A program made the position numbers and the translations under genes. The notes under the pieces were generated by a model. That model saw only the letters and a program-made list of their open reading frames with translations. It did no database searches and had not been told where the DNA came from. 64,000 bases of DNA, taken from NCBI RefSeq assembly GCF_003990645.1, contig NZ_RYZK01000002.1:310001-374000 (forward strand), read 5' to 3'. Source of the stretch: Shimia sediminis. GTDB taxonomy: Bacteria; Pseudomonadota; Alphaproteobacteria; Rhodobacterales; Rhodobacteraceae. Of the stretch, positions 9,701 through 15,919 are shown in pieces (positions within the stretch are counted from its first letter, which is position 1; each line of letters opens with the position of its first letter).

Positions 9701-11113
9701 AACCCGGAAGAGTTCCTGCAGTCTCTGAGCTCTGGTGACGATGTTCCAACGGTTGTTGCAACCTCCGGTTCGGATGTCTTTGAGCCCACAAGCGGCCCGG
9801 GCGTTGTTGACGGCACCAATGGTCCTGAGCTGATCGACGGCAGCTACGTCGACGGTGACGGTGACTCGGTTGGTGCGGGCGACGACACGGTGATCGCGCT
9901 TGACGGCAACGACACCATCCTCGGACTGGGCGGCGACGACGAAATCATCGCCGGCGAAGGCGACGATGAGGTCGATGGCGGCGCAGACAATGACATCATC
10001 CGCGGCGAAGGCGGCAACGACAGCCTCCAAGGCGGTGACGGCTTCGACCAGATCTCGGGTGGTGACGACAACGACACCATCGACGGCGGCGCCGACTCGG
10101 ATGTTTTGGACGGCGGCGACGGGGATGACTCGATCACCGGCGGCACCGGCAATGACGGTCTCTACGGCGACACCGGCAGCGACTTCCTTGATGGCGGCGA
10201 CGGCAGCGATCTGGTTGTTGGTGGGACCGGCGACGACACCATCCAGCTTGGTGGCGATGACGGCGACATCGACCTGGCCTTTGGTGGCGACGATCAGGAT
10301 ACCTTCCAGGGCCTCGGCGATGGCGACACCGTCATCGGTGGCGAAGGTGGCGTCGACAATGACACCATCGACCTGCAAAGTTCGATCCCGCCGGGTGGCT
10401 GGTTCTCGGTCGACTACGATGAAACCGACCCGACCTGGAACGGCACCACCAGTGAAAGCGGCACGATCACGCTGTTGGACGAGTTCAACAACCCGTCCGG
10501 CACGATCACCTTTGCCCAGATCGAGAACGTCATCTGCTTCACCCCGGGGACAGGCATCCTGACCCCATCGGGCGAAGTGCCAGTGGAATCGCTGAAAGTG
10601 GGCGACCGCGTGGTGACCCGTGACAACGGCCTGCAAACCATCTGCTGGGTGGGCAGCAAACCGATCTCGGGCCGCAACCTGCTGCAGCGTCCGAACCTGC
10701 GTCCGGTCATGATCCGCAAGGACTCACTGGGCCCGAACCTGCCGGATCGCGACATGATGGTCTCGCCCAACCACCGTATGCTGATGGTCAGCCAGCAATC
10801 GCAACTTCTCTTTGAGGAAAGCGAAGTTCTGGTGGCGGCCAAGCACCTGACCCATATGGCCGGTGTGCATCAGGTCGAAACCGGCGGTGTCGAGTATGTC
10901 CACTTCCTCTGTGACAATCACGAGGTGGTTCTGGCTAACGGCACCTGGAGCGAAAGCTTCCAGCCCGGCGAATACTCGATGGGTAGCATGGGTGACGAAC
11001 AGCGCGCAGAGATCTACGAACTGTTCCCCGAGCTGCAAAAGCGCGAGGGCCTCGACAGCTTCACCGCAGCCCGCCTGACGCTGAAAGCACACGAGGCGAA
11101 GCTCTTGGGCTAA
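6728..11113 (+). CDS. Large RTX calcium-binding repeat protein with C-terminal Hint domain
   Basis: A 1461-residue acidic, glycine-rich protein starting at ATG 6728. Layout: a short RTX block (about 1-60); a beta-rich domain of about 200 residues (67-255); a few RTX repeats; a second related domain (about 308-560) interrupted by a KGT/TG insert (about 319-375); long runs of GGxGxDxx nonapeptides (about 561-915 and 1015-1205); and a Hint domain from about 1268. The Hint domain starts with Cys1270 in CFTPGTGI and contains SPNHRM and CDNHEVVLANG. RTX repeats bind calcium and usually accompany type I secretion, so it is probably a secreted or surface protein. No ABC exporter gene is adjacent. A strong terminator follows. 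Confidence 0.9.
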   Translation: MADPTGPGVVEGTENDDTIDSGYTDGDGDSITTGDDLVYGLGGGDTIHGDEGNDTIHGDSGVDVSTREIFQWADGPGFGDGNDAGNFTQNTGSASITFTTVAESAGVDTEYETSTQNTDDLDSDVDENASLSSVLNGDSNSATYQWESDTPLENVEFRINDLDGDGQVVVRAYDENGDPIEVVLSDPGSGVSLSDNDGVAGNETATSIDNNYTVDSADEHSLLVTIPGPVSSWEIVHEQEGGYNTGINVTDIAFDVTPSGTDALGGDDSIFGDDGDDLIFGEGGSDTIDGGEGDDTIYGGFGEEGIVVGRESFNWSEIGATATGTGTGTGSKASGSGSKGSKGTKGTKGTKGTKGTGTGTGTGTGTGTATGTGIADGESIDPLYSQDTGSVVVTYSEISNNGAETEFETDTQNVDDIDGGSETVNENSSAESQLNNDGESITYQLEFSDPVANVDFRVNDIDHDSVVQILAFDVDGNPIEVELTSSNPTDLILTDEDGVAGDDTAAATGNSGSNSADENSILVEIPGPVSSIQIIHSNDGGDTSHVNITDVFFDTLSTTVPDDPEGDELIGGLGDDDIYGQGGDDTIEGGEGSDSIEGGDGDDIIEAGTGDIADQLPDLGFPGYGPVPPVAPDGDPDDDRDFVDGGAGNDTISTGDDADTILGGTGDDVIDGGVDADDIDGGAGADVIVGGEGSDTIDGGDDDDLIYGGLDPIFPDALNIRDDNDTFGPDPEPENGRDLIDGGAGNDTIYGQDDDDTIMGGTGDDWIDAGIDDDSVDGGAGVDIISGDHGDDTLSGGDDTDLILGGEGEDDISGDAGRDILGGGDGSDTVDGGADTDFVYGGDGADSVIGGDGSDVVAGGEGDDEIYGDGTTGEGNTAGGAADLLFGGEGEDTLVGGSGGDSLIGGDGADDMSGGDDRDVFIEVGVGDHVDGGEGGDDFDTLVINGNAVIEYDPLDPEAGTITYYDLNTLTPIGTSTFENVENVIYVEDLPNPEEFLQSLSSGDDVPTVVATSGSDVFEPTSGPGVVDGTNGPELIDGSYVDGDGDSVGAGDDTVIALDGNDTILGLGGDDEIIAGEGDDEVDGGADNDIIRGEGGNDSLQGGDGFDQISGGDDNDTIDGGADSDVLDGGDGDDSITGGTGNDGLYGDTGSDFLDGGDGSDLVVGGTGDDTIQLGGDDGDIDLAFGGDDQDTFQGLGDGDTVIGGEGGVDNDTIDLQSSIPPGGWFSVDYDETDPTWNGTTSESGTITLLDEFNNPSGTITFAQIENVICFTPGTGILTPSGEVPVESLKVGDRVVTRDNGLQTICWVGSKPISGRNLLQRPNLRPVMIRKDSLGPNLPDRDMMVSPNHRMLMVSQQSQLLFEESEVLVAAKHLTHMAGVHQVETGGVEYVHFLCDNHEVVLANGTWSESFQPGEYSMGSMGDEQRAEIYELFPELQKREGLDSFTAARLTLKAHEAKLLG
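7684..7845 (+). repeat. Low-complexity coding repeat (TG)n-(KGT)n-(TG)n
   Basis: Inside the RTX gene the codons spell alternating Thr-Gly, then repeated Lys-Gly-Thr, then Thr-Gly again. At DNA level this is short tandem units of the GGCACC/AAAGGC type. The insert is positively charged in an otherwise very acidic protein and interrupts the second copy of a duplicated domain, directly after FNWSEIGATA. Such tracts expand and contract by slippage. Every unit is a multiple of three, so length changes would stay in frame. Confidence 0.85.
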
Positions 11114-11137
11114 GGTCGGAACACAGCAAAAAGAACA

Positions 11138-11166
11138 GGGCGGTCTCGATGAGGCCGCCCTTTTTT
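11138..11166 (+). terminator. Intrinsic terminator of the RTX gene
   Basis: Stem GGGCGGTCTC / GAGGCCGCCC with a GAT loop (10 pairs, one G-U) followed directly by six T. It begins 24 bp after the RTX stop codon. Confidence 0.92.
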
Positions 11167-11273
11167 GGTTTGGGACGCAAGGCATCGCCCCGTGCCGAAA
11201 CGAAAACGAACCGCCCAAGGACCGGTTTGAGCCCAAAATAGCTACTTCAAAGCCTGATACGAAACTTGGGAAC

Positions 11274-11714
11274 TTACAGGCCTAGCTCTACTTTCAGAAA
11301 CTCCGAAAACACCTTTGGCCCGTCAATTTCCTCCGCATCATTTCCTTCAGAGAAAAAGAAGCATTCGGGGTCGTCAGCAGTCTGGGACAAGTTAAACCAC
11401 GCCGCCATGTATCCTTGATGCATAAAAAAGCAAAACAGGTCGTCGAGTTTATCAGTAGTTACATCATTTTCGGAGAGCAGTTCAGGAAGTGCTACCGTAT
11501 TTTCCCGAACATCGCTAATAAACCAATCACTTCCTTTCAATCGGCCATGCATATCATTGCCCATCCAAAGCAAGTATTCGCGGTACGCTTCTGGAAGACG
11601 CTGCCCTAAATCCTGTTCCAACGCCTTTACATCACGCTCCGAACATCCTCTGGGTTCGCCAAATTCTGAAGCGTAGCGTTTCGCGTACATGTCTTTGATT
11701 GACGAAAGGTACAT
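11274..11714 (-). CDS. SUKH (SMI1/KNR4) family protein
   Basis: A 146-residue acidic protein when started at ATG 11714, which has AAGGA close upstream; an ATG at 11780 would add 22 residues behind a poor ribosome site. The pattern of SUKH/SMI1-KNR4 domains is visible: an N-terminal helix with ERDVKALEQDLGQRLPEAYREYLLWMGND, then WFISDV, FCFFMHQGYMAAWF and an acidic C-terminal end FFFSEGNDAEEI. In bacteria such proteins are often immunity proteins of contact-dependent or polymorphic toxins. Base composition is lower in GC than the neighbours, hinting at transfer. It converges on the RTX/Hint gene. No toxin gene is adjacent, so its role is open. Confidence 0.75.
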   Translation of the reverse strand: MYLSSIKDMYAKRYASEFGEPRGCSERDVKALEQDLGQRLPEAYREYLLWMGNDMHGRLKGSDWFISDVRENTVALPELLSENDVTTDKLDDLFCFFMHQGYMAAWFNLSQTADDPECFFFSEGNDAEEIDGPKVFSEFLKVELGL

Positions 11715-11991
11715 CGCGTCCTTTGCGGTTGGTGGAAGGGAACAAATTTTACCTAGTGCTACTGATTTCATTGAGGCCATATCGGAAAGAGATTTGCAAT
11801 CGACCTATGGCAGTTTTGTCCCTCTTGGCAGACTCTGCCTCCTAGCGAAGGCCAAAGCTCCCAAACGTTTTTGCCAAGACCCCTCCGGCAAGCACATTCT
11901 CCAAAGCAACCGAGACCGAGGTCCCAACGCTACCGCGTGTTCAGGCGGGCCAATGTCTTCAATTCCCCTTGCACTAGTTACAAATTTTGAT

Positions 11992-12001
11992 TAACATGTT
12001 A
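11992..12001. promoter_or_regulatory. Candidate operator palindrome TAACATGTTA
   Basis: A perfect 10-bp palindrome in an AT-rich patch 34 bp upstream of the dioxygenase start. It could be a site for the GntR regulator encoded at the end of this three-gene set. This is inference from position only. Confidence 0.35.
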
Positions 12002-12035
12002 TCTAAATTCAGCGCGAACCAGAGGAGTGCCGACC

Positions 12036-13016
12036 ATGCCAGTCCCTGCCCCGAACCTGTATCCTGACTTCAACATCGTGCGGCTTAGCCATGTGGAATA
12101 CCGCGTGACTGACCTCGCCCGCAGCCGGGCTTTCTACGTCGACACGCTGGGTCTTCAGGTCACTTACGAAGACGATACCCACATCTACCTGCGCGCCATG
12201 GAAGAACGCGGCCACCACTGCATTTCATTGGTCAAAGCGGACAAAGCCGACGTCGGTGTCCTTGGGTTCAAACTCTATGACGAGCCTGATCTGGACAAAG
12301 CCGCAGACTGGTTTGCCGCCCGTGACCTGCCCGTTGAATGGGTCGAGAAACCCCATATGGGCCGTACCCTGCGCACCCGTGATCCCTGGGGCATACCGCT
12401 GGAATTCTACGTAAAAATGGACCGCCTCGCTCCGATTCATCAGGAATACAGGCTCTACAACGGCGTCAAACCCCTGCGCATCGACCATTTCAACATGTTC
12501 TCGGCAGACGTCGACGCCAGCGTCGCCTTTTACAACGACATGGGCTTCCGCACGACCGAATACACCGAAGACGCCGAGACCGGTCGCGTCTGGGCGGCGT
12601 GGATGCACCGCAAGGGCGGCGTGCATGACGTGGCCTTTACCAATGGCCACGGCCCCCGCCTGCACCACACGGCCTTCTGGGTGCCGACGCCTTTGAACAT
12701 CATCGACCTCCTCGACCTGATGGCCACCACCGGCTGGGTCGACAACATCGAACGCGGCCCCGGCCGCCACGGCATCTCTAACGCCTTCTTCCTTTATGTT
12801 CTCGACCCCGACGGCCACCGGATCGAAATCTACTGCTCGGATTACCAAACCGTCGATCCCGACCTTGAGCCGATCAAATGGAACCTCAAGGACCCGCAGC
12901 GCCAAACCCTCTGGGGCGCCGCCGCCCCGCGCAGCTGGTTCGAGCATGGCTCCACCTTCGAAGGCGCCGAAACCCGCGACAGCGACCTCAAGGCGCAGCC
13001 GATCATCGCCCCCTGA
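12036..13016 (+). CDS. hpaD: Type I extradiol ring-cleavage dioxygenase (homoprotocatechuate 2,3-dioxygenase-like)
   Basis: A 326-residue two-module VOC-fold protein. The ATG at 12036 is chosen because AGAGGAG precedes it by 8 bp; a GTG at 12027 would overlap that site. Metal ligands expected for Fe/Mn extradiol enzymes are visible in the C-terminal module: His in LRIDHFNMFSADVD, His in RLHHTAFWV and Glu in HRIEIYCSDY. The length and the N-terminal non-metal module fit homoprotocatechuate 2,3-dioxygenases, which open 3,4-dihydroxyphenylacetate in the meta pathway. The adjacent HpaI-type aldolase supports this pathway. A related catechol could be the true substrate. Confidence 0.78.
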   Translation: MPVPAPNLYPDFNIVRLSHVEYRVTDLARSRAFYVDTLGLQVTYEDDTHIYLRAMEERGHHCISLVKADKADVGVLGFKLYDEPDLDKAADWFAARDLPVEWVEKPHMGRTLRTRDPWGIPLEFYVKMDRLAPIHQEYRLYNGVKPLRIDHFNMFSADVDASVAFYNDMGFRTTEYTEDAETGRVWAAWMHRKGGVHDVAFTNGHGPRLHHTAFWVPTPLNIIDLLDLMATTGWVDNIERGPGRHGISNAFFLYVLDPDGHRIEIYCSDYQTVDPDLEPIKWNLKDPQRQTLWGAAAPRSWFEHGSTFEGAETRDSDLKAQPIIAP

Positions 13017-13078
13017 CCCTCTGGCAAACGCATGGTCCGGCGATTTCATGCGCCGGACACCATAGGAAAGACACAGCC

Positions 13079-13852
13079 ATGCCCGCACCACACAACCCGT
13101 TCAAGGCCGCCCTCGCCGAAAAACAACCCCAGATCGGCCTCTGGGTCACCTCGGCCGAGGCCTCAATGACCGAGCTGATCACCACGGCCGGCTTCGACTG
13201 GCTGGTGATCGACAGCGAACACGCCCCGAACGATCTGCGCTCTTTGCGGGATCATTTGATGGTGGTGGAGCCCACCCCGTCCCATGCCGTCGTGCGCGTC
13301 CCCTTTGGCGAGGCTTGGATCCTCAAACAAGTGCTGGATGCAGGCGCGCAAACCATTCTGGTGCCCATGGTCGACACCGCCGAACACGCAACCGAAATGG
13401 CCAGCGCCATGCGCTATCCGCCTCAAGGCATCCGCGGCATGGGCGCCAGCGGTGGCCGCGCCTCGCACTTCGGCAAGATCGCCGACTATGTCGCCACCGC
13501 CAATGATCAGGTCTGCCTGCTGGTCCAGGCCGAAAGCCGCGCCGCCCTCGAAAATCTCGACGATATCCTCACCGTCGATGGTGTTGACGGTGTCTTCATC
13601 GGCCCCGCCGACCTTTCTGCCGACATGGGCTATCCCGGCAACGCAGGCGCGCCCGAAGTGCAAGAGGCCATCGCCGCCACGATCAAAAAGATCGCCGCCA
13701 GCGACAAGGCCGCAGGCATCCTCGTGCAGGACCTCGGCTCGGCGCAGAAATACCTCAACATGGGCGCAACATTCGTGGCCGTCGGCATCGACACGGTGAT
13801 CTTCGCCAAGGCGATCCGCAAACTTGCCACCGACGCCAAGGGCTTGCTCTAA
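13079..13852 (+). CDS. hpaI: HpcH/HpaI-type class II aldolase (2-oxo-hept-4-ene-1,7-dioate pathway)
   Basis: A 257-residue TIM-barrel aldolase starting at ATG 13079. Typical motifs are DWLVIDSEHAPND, VRVPFGEAWILKQVLDAGAQ (Arg and substrate loop), VQAESRAALENLD with the metal-binding Glu, and GVFIGPADLSADMG with the metal-binding Asp. HpaI splits 4-hydroxy-2-oxoheptanedioate into pyruvate and succinic semialdehyde, the last step of homoprotocatechuate catabolism. The gene sits 62 bp after the ring-cleavage dioxygenase and before a GntR regulator. The intermediate enzymes HpaE, F, G and H are not in this window. Confidence 0.85.
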   Translation: MPAPHNPFKAALAEKQPQIGLWVTSAEASMTELITTAGFDWLVIDSEHAPNDLRSLRDHLMVVEPTPSHAVVRVPFGEAWILKQVLDAGAQTILVPMVDTAEHATEMASAMRYPPQGIRGMGASGGRASHFGKIADYVATANDQVCLLVQAESRAALENLDDILTVDGVDGVFIGPADLSADMGYPGNAGAPEVQEAIAATIKKIAASDKAAGILVQDLGSAQKYLNMGATFVAVGIDTVIFAKAIRKLATDAKGLL

Positions 13853-13878
13853 CCCGCCCCGCGGCGGATAAAGAGCGC

Positions 13879-14529
13879 ATGGCAGGCCAAACCGATACCA
13901 TCATCGACGCCATCCTCGGCGACATCGAAAACGGCACGCTCAATCCCGGCGACGGGATTGACGAAACCGCGCTGGCCCAGCGCCTCGGCGTGTCGCGTAC
14001 ACCTCTGCGCGAAGCCATGATCCAACTGGAAACCGCAGGCCTCATTACCCGCCAGCCACGCAAGGGCGCCGTGGTCTTCAAACCCACGCTCGAAGAGTTC
14101 CTGGCAATCCTCGAAGTCCACGCCAAACTCGAAGGTCAGGCCGCCGGCCTCGCCGCCCGCCGCCTTTCAGCCGATCACGCCAAGGAACTGGAACGCATCG
14201 TACAGGCCTGCGAGCACCACGCCGCCACCAAAGGCGACGCCGACCCCGACGGCTACTACCAGTTGAACCTCGACTTTCACCGCATCATCGCCATCGCCGC
14301 AGGCAACCCGTTCCTCCTGGAGATGATCAAGACCAACGCCCGCAAACTCATGGCCTACTACCGCGCCCGCTATCAATACGTCGGTGCCATCGCCGACAGC
14401 GCCAAAGACCACCGCGAGATCGCCACGCTGATCACCGCCCGCAACGCCGAGGCCGCCGAACACCGCATGGCCCGCCACGTGCAGTTCGACCAAGTAACAG
14501 CAATGGATTTGCTGGCGGTGTTGAGTTGA
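13879..14529 (+). CDS. GntR-family transcriptional regulator, FCD subgroup
   Basis: A 216-residue regulator. Residues 5-70 form a winged helix-turn-helix (NPGDGIDETALAQRLGVSRTPLREAMIQLETAGLI), and about 80-205 an all-helical FCD effector domain with metal-ligand-like positions (NLDFHRIIAIAAGN and KDHREIATLI). FCD regulators usually repress adjacent catabolic genes until an organic acid binds. It follows the aldolase by 26 bp on the same strand and is likely co-transcribed, so autoregulation of the dioxygenase-aldolase set is probable. Confidence 0.9.
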   Translation: MAGQTDTIIDAILGDIENGTLNPGDGIDETALAQRLGVSRTPLREAMIQLETAGLITRQPRKGAVVFKPTLEEFLAILEVHAKLEGQAAGLAARRLSADHAKELERIVQACEHHAATKGDADPDGYYQLNLDFHRIIAIAAGNPFLLEMIKTNARKLMAYYRARYQYVGAIADSAKDHREIATLITARNAEAAEHRMARHVQFDQVTAMDLLAVLS

Positions 14530-14659
14530 AGGCACCCGCACGCTTGCCGGAAAACCCATACTCACGATATCTGACGAAACAGCGCCTGGAAATTCCAAGC
14601 CTGTTGGTTGGTTCACGAAACTCGTCTGGTGGCGGTATCAACCCGCCACTGTCTACCAA

Positions 14660-14971
14660 GTGAATTCGAAACTATCCATCTTCCGTTGCCGCAGCCAGAA
14701 CACCTCATTGCTCCTCGCGATTGGGGGTGCCGAAAGTCACATCATTGGACTGCAGCTGGAAACCGCTCAACGCATTGTGGACTTCTTTGATCCTAAAAAT
14801 GCCGAAAACGAACTTCTGCCAGGCGATAGGATCAGAATCTGGAAGGAAAACGGGCAGCTCAGAACGGTAAGACGGGGCCTCGGCATGCCGCACTTGATTA
14901 TGAAGGACAATGACTGGGCGCTTCTGGCCGAAGTTATCTCGCACGTCTTAGAGACAGGGTACGACGACTAA
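14660..14971 (+). CDS. Hypothetical protein, 103 residues
   Basis: Reading frame from a GTG at 14660. The predicted protein is soluble and mixed alpha/beta, with a plausible structured region LQLETAQRIVDFFDPKNA followed by LLPGDRIRIWKENGQLRTVRR and a C-terminal helix. I recognise no family. GC content is lower than in flanking genes. No obvious ribosome site precedes the GTG, so the start is uncertain. It ends 24 bp before a hairpin repeat element and converges on the amidotransferase gene. The 130 bp before it (14530-14659) hold nothing I can identify. Confidence 0.5.
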   Translation: MNSKLSIFRCRSQNTSLLLAIGGAESHIIGLQLETAQRIVDFFDPKNAENELLPGDRIRIWKENGQLRTVRRGLGMPHLIMKDNDWALLAEVISHVLETGYDD

Positions 14972-14994
14972 GCAAGCGTCCCCCTGCTTCATCT

Positions 14995-15055
14995 TGCCAA
15001 AAACACTCCGGGGTGAATGGGCCAACGGCCCAGAGGGGCAGAGCCCCTCCCCAAG
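14995..15055 (+). repeat. Rhodobacterales-type double-hairpin 3'-end repeat, copy 1
   Basis: Begins GCCAAAAACACTCCGGGGTG and contains two adjacent stems: TGGGCC-AAC-GGCCCA at 15018-15032 and GAGGGGC-AGA-GCCCCTC at 15033-15049. A second copy with the same opening and the same two-stem layout lies at 32910-32974. Both begin 24-38 bp after the stop codon of a plus-strand gene. A role in transcript 3'-end formation or stability is likely. No long T-tract follows. Confidence 0.8.
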
Positions 15056-15064
15056 CCCAGTTAA

Positions 15065-15116
15065 GAGAATTTTCTAGAAAATTCTCCCCTCTGCAAATCT
15101 TTCTAGAAAGATTTGC
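15065..15116. repeat. Paired-palindrome element, copy 2 (22 + 6 + 24 bp)
   Basis: Perfect 22-bp palindrome at 15065-15086 (half-site GAGAATTTTCT), spacer CCCTCT, perfect 24-bp palindrome at 15093-15116 (half-site GCAAATCTTTCT). The 24-mer overlaps the 3' end of the minus-strand amidotransferase gene and supplies its last codons and its TAG stop (15103-15105). It abuts a double-hairpin repeat on the left. Confidence 0.9.
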
Positions 15117-15822
15117 CTTCCCGCGCCCACTCAAAAAACTCAACAATCTGCCGCCCAAACGCGTCCCGGTCAGCCCTGTGCTTCAACGACTCCCGTGCTT
15201 CTGCCGTGACTTCATCGCCCACATATTCCGCCGTAAACTCCACAAGGTCCGCGATAAACCCATCCGTCATCTCCGGATGATACTGCGTCGTAAAGATATG
15301 CCGCCCCTTCATATAACCCCCGACCGGACAGCCCGGCCCCGAGGCCACAACCTCTGCCCCCTCGGGCACCTCCGCCACCTGCTCAATGTGGCTGGCATAG
15401 AGCCCCACCTGCGCGGGCCGATCTCCAAACGGCAGCTCCCCGACCGAATCGGTCATGGCAAACCCATGCACCCAACCTTCGGGGTTGCGCCCGACAGACC
15501 CGCCCAGCGCCATGGCAATCGCCTGATGCCCGAAACAGGCCCCAAACACCGGCACCTCCGCCGCATCCATCTCGCGGATCAGCTCAAACAGCCGACTCAC
15601 CCAAGCCTCATCATCATGCACCGACGCCGGGCTGCCGGTGATTATCACGCCATCAAAGGCCTGAACATCCACGGGAAATTCCCCATCCTTCACAGAAAAC
15701 ACCGCACAGTTCCAATCGGGCCGCTGCTCCTGCACCAGTACCGTGAACTTCTCCCCGTCCTTGGGCCGGGCATTGGCAAAATCGCTCTCATCCGTGTTGG
15801 TCATCAGGATCGCAAGTTTCAT
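15103..15822 (-). CDS. Class I glutamine amidotransferase (GATase1 domain protein)
   Basis: A 239-residue single-domain GATase. The catalytic triad is visible: Cys96 in VFGACFGHQA, His182 and Glu184 in TTQYHPEMT. GVIITGSPASVHD is the oxyanion-side loop typical of GuaA-like stand-alone GATases. Such proteins hydrolyse glutamine or gamma-glutamyl amides. The gene is divergent from P450, glutamine-synthetase-like and ferredoxin genes over a 97-bp spacer, so a role in the same amine pathway (hydrolysis of a gamma-glutamyl amide) is plausible. Its last residues GKSF and stop come from a repeat palindrome. Confidence 0.88.
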   Translation of the reverse strand: MKLAILMTNTDESDFANARPKDGEKFTVLVQEQRPDWNCAVFSVKDGEFPVDVQAFDGVIITGSPASVHDDEAWVSRLFELIREMDAAEVPVFGACFGHQAIAMALGGSVGRNPEGWVHGFAMTDSVGELPFGDRPAQVGLYASHIEQVAEVPEGAEVVASGPGCPVGGYMKGRHIFTTQYHPEMTDGFIADLVEFTAEYVGDEVTAEARESLKHRADRDAFGRQIVEFFEWAREGKSF

Positions 15823-15919
15823 TACAGTCGTCCGCGCATTTTTCGTTTTGCATATTTATAACTTCCATATATATACATAACAAAGCAAGTAAACAAGCCA
15901 GCAAGGGAGGCGGCCTCAA
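15823..15919. promoter_or_regulatory. Divergent promoter region, amidotransferase / P450
   Basis: A 97-bp spacer with an AT-rich centre (15846-15895, including TATATATACATAAC) between two divergent starts. AAGGGAGG at 15903-15910 is the P450 ribosome binding site, 9 bp before its ATG. A shared control region is likely; no specific operator could be singled out. Confidence 0.5.

Noticed and set aside
8396-10636. Long open frame (about 746 codons) on the minus strand opposite the RTX gene
   Set aside because: It is a by-product of the GGxGxDxx codon pattern: the complementary frame lacks stops and encodes a monotonous Val/Ala-rich sequence without domains or a ribosome site.
11689-11994. Plus-strand frame overlapping the SUKH gene start, considered as a toxin partner
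   Set aside because: No family features, overlaps the SUKH coding region antisense, and lacks a ribosome site.
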